Source: Euperipatoides rowelli
Taxonomy: Eukaryota; Onychophora; Udeonychophora; Euonychophora; Peripatopsidae
Length of the DNA: 13,924 nucleotides
Reading direction: 5' to 3' (one strand)
Assembly: GCA_003024985.2 (NCBI GenBank)
Contig: PXIH01S0012899.1
The notes under the pieces were generated by a model. The model worked only from the letters and a program-made list of their open reading frames with translations, did not search any database and was not told the DNA's origin. The position numbers were made by a program, and so were the translations under genes. Shown piece after piece: positions 7,831 through 13,924 of this stretch (positions are counted from its first letter, which is position 1; each line of letters opens with the position of its first letter).

Positions 7831-8162
7831 AGCACAGTGTAGACGGGACCGATTACATCATAATTTACAACTTTGGCCGAGCCTGCACACCAGCACCTGA
7901 AATAGAGTCGTACTGTCGTACAGTATGGTTCTAGATTTTTTTTACAAAGAGAAATAATCTAATAATTTTTGATCATATAATATGTTAAAAAAAAAAAAAG
8001 ATAAAAATTAACTAACTTAAGAAATAAACGTAAGACACAATTAAATCTTATTAATAAATTTTATTTCTGGGTTTTTTTTAATAGTAAACAAAATCATTTA
8101 ATTAATTTACAGCGCACAGCTATGTCCTGCTATAATCTTAGCAATTTAACACCGAGTGGGGT

Positions 8163-8194
8163 TATCCACCGCGTGGATACGCCTATCCGTATCC
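8163..8194. other. Two mutually exclusive hairpins in a GC-richer island
   Basis: tatccac-cgc-gtggata (8163-8179) is a perfect 7-bp hairpin. The ggata of its right arm can instead form ggatacg-cctatc-cgtatcc (8175-8194), also 7 bp. Only one of the two can form at a time. They lie inside the putative 3' LTR, in the most GC-rich few hundred bases of the region (about 8115-8420), which also has ctccagttgg twice (8351-8360, 8387-8396). The pairing is seen in the sequence; any role is unknown. Confidence 0.6.
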
Positions 8195-9044
8195 GTCTGG
8201 GTTGGCACCTGTCTGATCTAGAGCCACTGCAGCCCTTCGTATTCTCATCATTCACCTTTTCTTCTAGCCCCATTTCCCTTTCCCCCGAAGAGGCGAATGC
8301 GACTCGGTCACTAAGACGTCAGTGGCAAAGGATTTGGTGATGGTGGGCATCTCCAGTTGGCTGGATTTCTCACTGGGACGCTTTGACTCCAGTTGGTTTT
8401 CAGATCAGATATCTGCCGCAGATGAAAATCTGGCTTAAATTTTTTTTATTTATAAGTTAACACTTTATGGTAGTCTATAAAGGGATTTTATAATAGACGG
8501 TGGGAGATTATATAGTTATTTTTTTTCCGCAACATCGTGTTTAAAAAAAAAAAAAAACATTTTTTTTAGTTTTTACTGTTTATGGCAGGAAGCCTTTAAC
8601 TGGGAGAATTGTAGCGAATGGACTGTTTGAATTTTTATCATTGCTCTGATTTTTCTATTCTGAATTTTCTCCCAACAGTAGGGGACTAAATATTTTTAAT
8701 TAATGTAATATTCAATTTTTTTATATTTCTAGAAAAATTTCCCTGGAGAGGATAGCTATGAAGTATCTAGACTTTAAAAATACATTGTCATCTTCATAAA
8801 TGAGTGTCATTTTTTTGACCCTCATTTACTTGTCCCAGGCCTTCATCATGTCACTCCTTTAACAATTTCGGTTTTTGTCAAACTATTTATGCATTGGTTT
8901 TAATTTCATTATGTTTACCATAACACTTATTCAAAATATTGATAAAGAAATATTTTAAATATGAAATAATTTTTAGTGTTGATTTACACAAGAAGCCAAT
9001 TTTTTTTAAAAAAAAAATATATTCTAACAAGCTATTTTAAATTT

Positions 9045-9240
9045 TTTTGCAAAATTACATTACAGTAATATTGAACAAGTTTTTAACACAACTATTTTTA
9101 TGAATGTTTCTAATAAATTCTTTTTGCAAATTACATTACAGTAATTTGGAATCATATATTTTCTTATCAAAACCAATTCTTATAACTATTTTCAACCATA
9201 TTTTGAATTTACATTATAATATGTTGAATCCATTTATTTT
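9045..9240. repeat. Diverged short tandem repeat
   Basis: tttgcaaaattacattacagtaat (starting near 9046) recurs as tttgcaaattacattacagtaat about 76 bp later (near 9122). A weaker third version, gaatttacattataatatgttg, follows near 9204. Spacers differ. It is AT-rich and non-coding. Confidence 0.6.
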
Positions 9241-9612
9241 GTCAAAAGATTTTTTTTTTCAAGAATTTTAATCAGTAATGATATACTGCAGCAATGTTTA
9301 TCTTAGATTGTAACTCATTATGCTACGGTTTTCTCTCAGAAAGGGGTTGATTCTTCCATATAATTTGCTCTACTATTAAAGTAATTTGATATTTTTACAA
9401 CCAGTTGGTTGAGTGATTTTTATTTAAACCCAGTGGTTCAAAGATTGTGAAATACTTTGAATGATTAATTAATCTTTTCAGATTTTTTTCGTTCTGAAAT
9501 TATGTAATGGATGATAATTCATCCTGAACTCCCACCCCCTTTCCTTTAATAAGGTTTCTTAATTATATGAAGAAATGTTAATCTAACCTAAGACACTCCT
9601 GAAAATTTCTTT

Positions 9613-10843
9613 CAAATAAAGTATCTCTCTTAAGGGCTAACCTGCGCCAGCCCTAATGTCAAAACTGGGCTGCTTCATGAACATTTCGTTGCAGTCACAA
9701 TCTCCTGTAAGATTTGATTATCATACCAAGTACAATATTGTTTCTCTGTGGACTTTTTCAAGGACATTGTTATTTTTTATTCCGGCAAGTTATAAGAAAA
9801 AAATGAAATTCAATAAAATAATCTTAAAAGTAACCAGTAATCAATATAGAGTTCATTTATTCCATTTACGATGGCAAGAATTTACAAATAACCAGAATTA
9901 TTGTAAAGGGGGTAATCAATACCACTAGGTATTTTCTTTTGTAAAGAGTTTAAATATTTTTTTCATTCCATAATGTTCATATCTGAAATTTTTATAATCT
10001 AAATAAAAAAATGGTACAGTATATTAATTTTAACTATTTTGTGTTGGGGTTATTTTTAGTAGAAATAGCATGGCAAATTTTATTGATACAGTTCATTTAT
10101 TTTTTTATTTTGTTACTTGCTTGTAAGTAAACTTATTATAGTTGAGAAGCTTTTAGTGGGAAATTGGAGGCCTTAGGGTGGGTAATACACGGACTCTATC
10201 TGCCAGGGATAAGAAAATAGAAATATTTTACCCCCCTTAACCATATGTCAGCCTTTCTAATACAGCTATTTTAATTAGGGAAATTTAGTTTAGGGCATTA
10301 TTCTTATAAATGTTTTGACAATGAAGGTGATTCTGTTAGGCTATAATTTTTATAGTGTAGGAGCTTCAATCAAAGTCCCCTTTTCTTATTTTTTTACATT
10401 GATTTTGAGTCTGGGAGGGTATCTGGTAGTGGTGGGACCAGGGGAGCCTCGGCTCTTCTGGCTCATGTGTTACCAGGCATTCTGTGTAGACGTGGAATAA
10501 TGTAAAGGGATAATGGTTATTTATTTTAGCTTAGGGACACCCTTCCTTGCTTTTGGTCTGTATTTAGACATCTAATCAAAGGGATAAAAATTGATCTTGT
10601 TCATCGGTACTCTTACCCTCAGGCAGGGGATCCTTCTGGATCCTCTAACTTGGAGGGGAAAGTGGATAAAGGTTGGTCTAATTTTGGAGAGTCGGTGCTA
10701 GGGTAAGAAGGAAGTCTAATTTAGTTTATTAGTAATTTGTAATTGGTTTTGAGATAGAATAGTATTCAAACACAATATGAATATTATCAAGGCGGATTTA
10801 CGAGCTATATAGAAAGACATAAACGGATAGGTTTACGATATAT
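9613..10843 (+). repeat. Long direct repeat, copy B (putative 3' LTR remnant)
   Basis: Second copy of the repeat at 360-1475, same orientation, starting at caaataaagta and ending near gtttacgatatat. It is about 115 bp longer than copy A owing to four segments missing from A, the largest near 10640-10710. Open frames here (9656-9928 and 10315-10500) are not kept in copy A and are not genes. After 10843 no convincing match to the sequence following copy A remains. Either the 3' part of the second LTR was lost here, or this is the natural end of an independent repeat unit. Confidence 0.85.
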
Positions 10844-10904
10844 ATTAATTCAGAACTAATTTAACATTATAGGCCTATACAGAATATTATTATAAATTAC
10901 ATTT
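10844..10904. other. Short spacer between repeat copy B and the hAT-type element
   Basis: AT-rich, without features. At best it shows weak similarity to the sequence after copy A. Confidence 0.4.
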
Positions 10905-11190
10905 GTTATACCCAGGGTTGTACAAATCTTCCAAAAGTTCAGGAGCCAGGTAAAAATTGTTAGGAGCCAGGTAAGAAGTGGGAAAAGGAAAAGAGGGGGG
11001 GGGGGAGTGCACATGCTTGGTAACAATAATTGATAAAGCAAGAAAAACTATTTGTAACATTAATTTAATTTTCAGATAAACTTTATTATACTGATGTTAT
11101 TGGTGAAGATCATTAAACATTAAAATTTATCATTTTTTTCAGGAGCCATGGCTCCCAGGCTCCTTGAATTCATACATCCCTGGTTATACC
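10905..11190. mobile_element. hAT-type non-autonomous element (MITE) with 8-bp target duplication
   Basis: The element proper is 10913-11182 (270 bp). Its left end is cagggttgtacaaat; the right end read on the opposite strand is cagggatgtatgaat, giving imperfect inverted ends of hAT type (CAGGG-x-TGTA). Both sides carry the identical 8-bp target duplication gttatacc (10905-10912 and 11183-11190), the length made by hAT transposases. Sub-terminal aggagccagg-type repeats occur twice at the left (10941-10950, 10962-10971) and in inverted form at the right (11155-11164), next to a perfect 14-bp palindrome (11142-11155). There is no transposase frame; it would need an enzyme supplied in trans. An 11-G run lies at 10995-11005. 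Confidence 0.9.
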
Positions 11191-12577
11191 GTATATCTTA
11201 GGTTCTTACTGAACCAGAGTGTTAGCTCTATTCTGCATCCCGATCCCCTTATATTGTACATTTCCCCATTTTGATTTTTATATCCAGTGGATCTGTAATA
11301 AATTGTTGGATTATATAATACCAATATGCATTATATTTTCAAGTTATCCTGTATTTTTTTGTGGTAATTTTCTATTCAAAGCCAAGTTGGCCACGATTAT
11401 AATAAAAAAAAACTGTAATTTATTAGTGAAAGATTAAAAAATGCACTCCAATTTAAAACAGCCATAAACATTTACTTTTGGATGTATCAAATTGGCATTA
11501 GTCAAGATGCATACAAAATAATAGAATGAAGACAAAACAACAATTAAAAAAATAAAATTGAAATGGTTCTCTTAATAACTGATTACTATATGTTTCATTG
11601 TATATTTGACATTATTTCTGAATAAACTTCTCTTTTTTTTTTAAGAAATAAAGAAGTAAATAATAAAACACAATGAATAGAGCACATAAATTTTGACATA
11701 CAAAAATTAATTACTTCCTTTTTTTATTTGAGAAAACTGCAATAAGCCAATTAGGCTGTTAAAATAATAAATACAAACAATAAAAATATTTAAACTATAA
11801 ATTTCAACTAATTTTGACATTCCAGTCATAGTATTACCAGTCTGTTGTTTTGTGGACTGACAGCATTTGAATATTACAAATGTGGATAATATTTCTTCAA
11901 ATGTTCTACATGTAAACATACTAGAGGTGAGTTTATCATCTATAAGTTTATATTGCCAGAATTTATGATGAGTGATGACAAATTATGGTTCAAAAAGTAT
12001 ATTTCACAACATTTCTCGTTTTTTATTTATTTTAATGACTATTTTGGTGTCACATAATTATTTCTTTTTGTAGTATCCATTCAAAGATAATTCTTGTTAA
12101 GCAATTATGCAAAGAATATATCTGAGAAAATATGATAAAGATATTAACTACAAGAGTTATTTTCATTTTTATAAATGTGTCGGATTATTTTAAACATCTA
12201 CATTCATCTAGCAGTACATGTTAGCCTTTTCTTATCACATTTTTAATGCGAGTCTTAATACAAAACTTTTTAACGATTAATTCATAACTTTTCTGAATAA
12301 AATAAAACAAATATAACTGTCCAAATAAAAACATCATTGTTGTATTTGTTTTAATGACTGAAATGCACTGCATCTAAAATATTGGGGTATAGGACACAAA
12401 CTTTGCACATAATTAAAGGATAGGTCAATTTCAGAAAGATTATATTACTTTTAAATCAAATTTACAACATTAAATTTACATTATTTTGGTTATAACTATT
12501 CTCAAGTATCGATTCAGGTAGTTACTTTGGATTAGATAAAAACAAAGGTTTGTGATATTATTAAAAGAGTAAAGAAT
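11191..12577. other. AT-rich intergenic stretch, nothing recognised
   Basis: Many poly-A and poly-T runs, no open frame with a recognisable protein on either strand, no RNA gene and no clear repeat. The short frames at 11219-11437 (plus) and 11707-11919 (minus) have skewed, hydrophobic or low-complexity content expected of AT-rich non-coding DNA. Confidence 0.6.
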
Positions 12578-12785
12578 TTAAAATGGAAATGAACAGAACA
12601 TGTAGCAAGAAGGAAAGATAAAAGAAGGACTAAAGAAATATTCAACTGGATTCCAAGGGACAAAAAATGACCGCAAAGACCTACTGTCAGATTTTAGGAT
12701 GAAATAAAAAGTTTGCCAGATATGGCTGGAAAAAAGAATCACTGAAGATAGAAATTCATGGAGAAATCTTGGGGAGGTCATCTAG
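12578..12785 (+). pseudogene. LINE (non-LTR retrotransposon) reverse transcriptase ORF, C-terminal remnant
   Basis: The frame from 12578 reads LKWK, a TGA (12590-12592), then EHVARRKDKRRTKEIFNWIP, then RDKK, a TGA, PQRPTVRF, a TAG, and DEIKSL. This is the pattern at the end of many LINE ORFs: GHVAR-x-x-D-x-RW, a W-x-P segment, RGRP-x-x-RW-x-DDI, and a closing W-x-x-A-x-DR-x-x-W-x-x-L. After a frame change near 12715 the last part reads DRNSWRNLGEVI, ending at TAG 12783-12785. Several Trp codons have become stops. The RTE or a related clade is possible, but the fragment is too short to say. The rest of the element is absent upstream, consistent with the usual 5' truncation. Confidence 0.75.
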
Positions 12786-13924
12786 CAGTGAATTGTGTTG
12801 GGATTTCAGTCATTATATAAATAATATAAAAGGATTTATTTGGATTTAATGAATAATGCATATAGTCTGCTACTAACTTGATTTCATTGTTAGATTTTAC
12901 TACTAATTTAATTTTATCAGCAATTGTAATTTTATCTAAAACATTTTATTATTGCAAATATTTTATTATTAATTAGTTGACTAATGTTATAATAGATTAG
13001 TTTAGTTTACTAGTTACCATGGTGATTAGTTCACCCATTGCATGATGGTATAGCGTCATTTTTTTGTCTTGTACCTGTTGCCATCTTGATTAGTTTGGCT
13101 GAGAATTTTGTCTAGATAAAGTGTAAGTCATTTATATGTTAATAAACCCTAAAGTTAATTTCCAATACTTCATTTGTGACAAAGTTATTTGCTGCATATA
13201 TACATTATTGGTTAAGGATTTGACATTGTGATTGCCGTGATATTGTATGGATTAAGGATACCCAGTCTAACAAATTGATGTAGGCTGATGATACAGGATA
13301 TACTATAATAGTATATACACATACAGTATGTATATTTTAGCAGTGTACAGTATATAAAAATATCTGCAATATATAAATAAAGTACAGTATAAACTTTATT
13401 CATATTATGCTTGTTGTATATTCTGAGGTTTTCTTTTTATCATATGTCTTAAAATATTTTTGTTTACATAGCATTGCTATATGTTGAAAAAAATCTATTA
13501 TTTTTACATTTATAGAGATTACTTTTTTTTTTAATAGAAAGAGGTGGAGGAAGAGGCAGAAATTATTGGTTATGAGGTGAAAGAAGAGTGCCGACAAATA
13601 ATTTTTTTTTTTTTAATTAGCGGCAAGGATAATGCCTGAAACTAAAAGTACAAAAAAAAAAAAAATCGGGATTAAGTTTAGCCTACTATAAATGGGAAAA
13701 AAAATTGTTCTACAAAATTCTACAAGAGAAAAAAAATTAATTTATAGAAAAGGGTGTAAAAGCAGTTGATTCTGGATCCATAAAAATTAGTTATTCTCAA
13801 TAGCTTAATTGAAAGGCTAAAGAAATGACAAAACTTAAAGGGTATATGCAGTCAAAAAACAACTTTAGTTCATATGAAAGAATATACTTTAAATAATTAT
13901 AAAATTTCATTAAAAATGATAACA
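12786..13924. other. AT-rich right end, no gene
   Basis: No supported gene or RNA. Minor features: an accatggt palindrome near 13017, an aataaa at 13142-13147, a perfect 8-bp hairpin atatacta-taa-tagtatat at 13298-13316, and scattered acagtata repeats in 13320-13400. The minus-strand frames here are Tyr/Ile/Phe-rich and look like AT-rich noise. Confidence 0.6.

Larger units (their letters stand above)
7729..9612 (+). repeat. Putative first part of the 3' LTR, upstream of repeat copy B
   Basis: The stretch begins with TGCATGC right after the polypurine tract, as an LTR should. It has no counterpart in the window before copy A, so it can only be LTR if the 5' LTR lost this part. It includes a TATA-like tataaaata (7822-7830), a GC-richer island with a 72-codon ORF (8122-8340) that I do not recognise, and AT-rich sequence with a diverged repeat at 9045-9240. 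No protein family is visible on either strand. Alternatively only the first few hundred bases are LTR and the rest is unrelated. Confidence 0.45.

Noticed and set aside
8122-8340. 72-codon ORF in the GC-richer island as a gene
   Set aside because: No recognised domain, no signal or membrane segment, and it lies in putative LTR sequence. Kept only as a note in the island entry.
9656-9928. 90-codon ORF in repeat copy B
   Set aside because: The matching part of copy A lacks the frame because of indels, and no domain is recognisable.
11219-11437. 72-codon hydrophobic ORF after the MITE
   Set aside because: Composition is what AT-rich random sequence gives; no motif, and no promoter or homologue can be named.
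12797-13196. Possible solo LTR starting tgttggg and ending gctgca
   Set aside because: TG and CA ends are easily found by chance. There is no second copy in the window and no target duplication around it, and the left end merges with the LINE tail.
1-13924. CRISPR array, tRNA or rRNA gene, or a bacterial-type defence system
   Set aside because: No regularly spaced identical repeats, no tRNA-like fold with a T-loop motif, and no prokaryotic gene structure on either strand.

Overview
This window looks like repeat-rich, AT-rich nuclear DNA from an invertebrate animal, probably an arthropod. The basis is the type of mobile elements present: a metazoan-style Ty3/gypsy LTR retrotransposon, a short hAT-type element and a LINE tail. 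The exact taxon cannot be read from the sequence. I see no intact host gene, no RNA gene, no CRISPR array and no bacterial-type operon. The sequence does not support a new biological system; almost everything recognisable is decayed mobile DNA.

Layout. 1-359 is left flank with a perfect 56-bp tandem duplication (49-160) and a TATA-like box (322-329). 360-1475 is the first copy of a roughly 1.1-1.2 kb direct repeat whose second copy lies at 9613-10843. A primer-binding-site candidate at 1615-1631 is followed by an AT-rich leader, then a broken gag (1993-3415: capsid, then a zinc knuckle with one Cys replaced by Trp), then a broken pol (3436-7472). Pol runs in the order protease, reverse transcriptase, RNase H, integrase zinc finger, integrase core, GPY/F-type C-terminal domain, and a basic tail with YNLRS/YYLRKR motifs. 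A polypurine tract at 7720-7728 abuts TGCATGC, the expected start of a 3' LTR. There is no env-like gene between pol and the polypurine tract.

The order PR-RT-RH-IN defines the element as Ty3/gypsy (Metaviridae-type). At least a dozen frame changes and several in-frame stops break it, and key residues are missing from RT and integrase, so it cannot move on its own. The two direct repeats can be read as the overlapping remains of one very long LTR (about 3.2 kb): the 5' copy keeps the part next to the primer-binding site, the 3' copy keeps the part next to the polypurine tract, and each is cut on its outer side. This is inference; two independent copies of another repeat family flanking the element are the main alternative.

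Right side. A 270-bp hAT-type non-autonomous element (10913-11182) has inverted ends and a perfect 8-bp target duplication. AT-rich DNA follows, then the decayed C-terminal end of a LINE reverse transcriptase ORF (12578-12785), then more AT-rich DNA to the end of the window.
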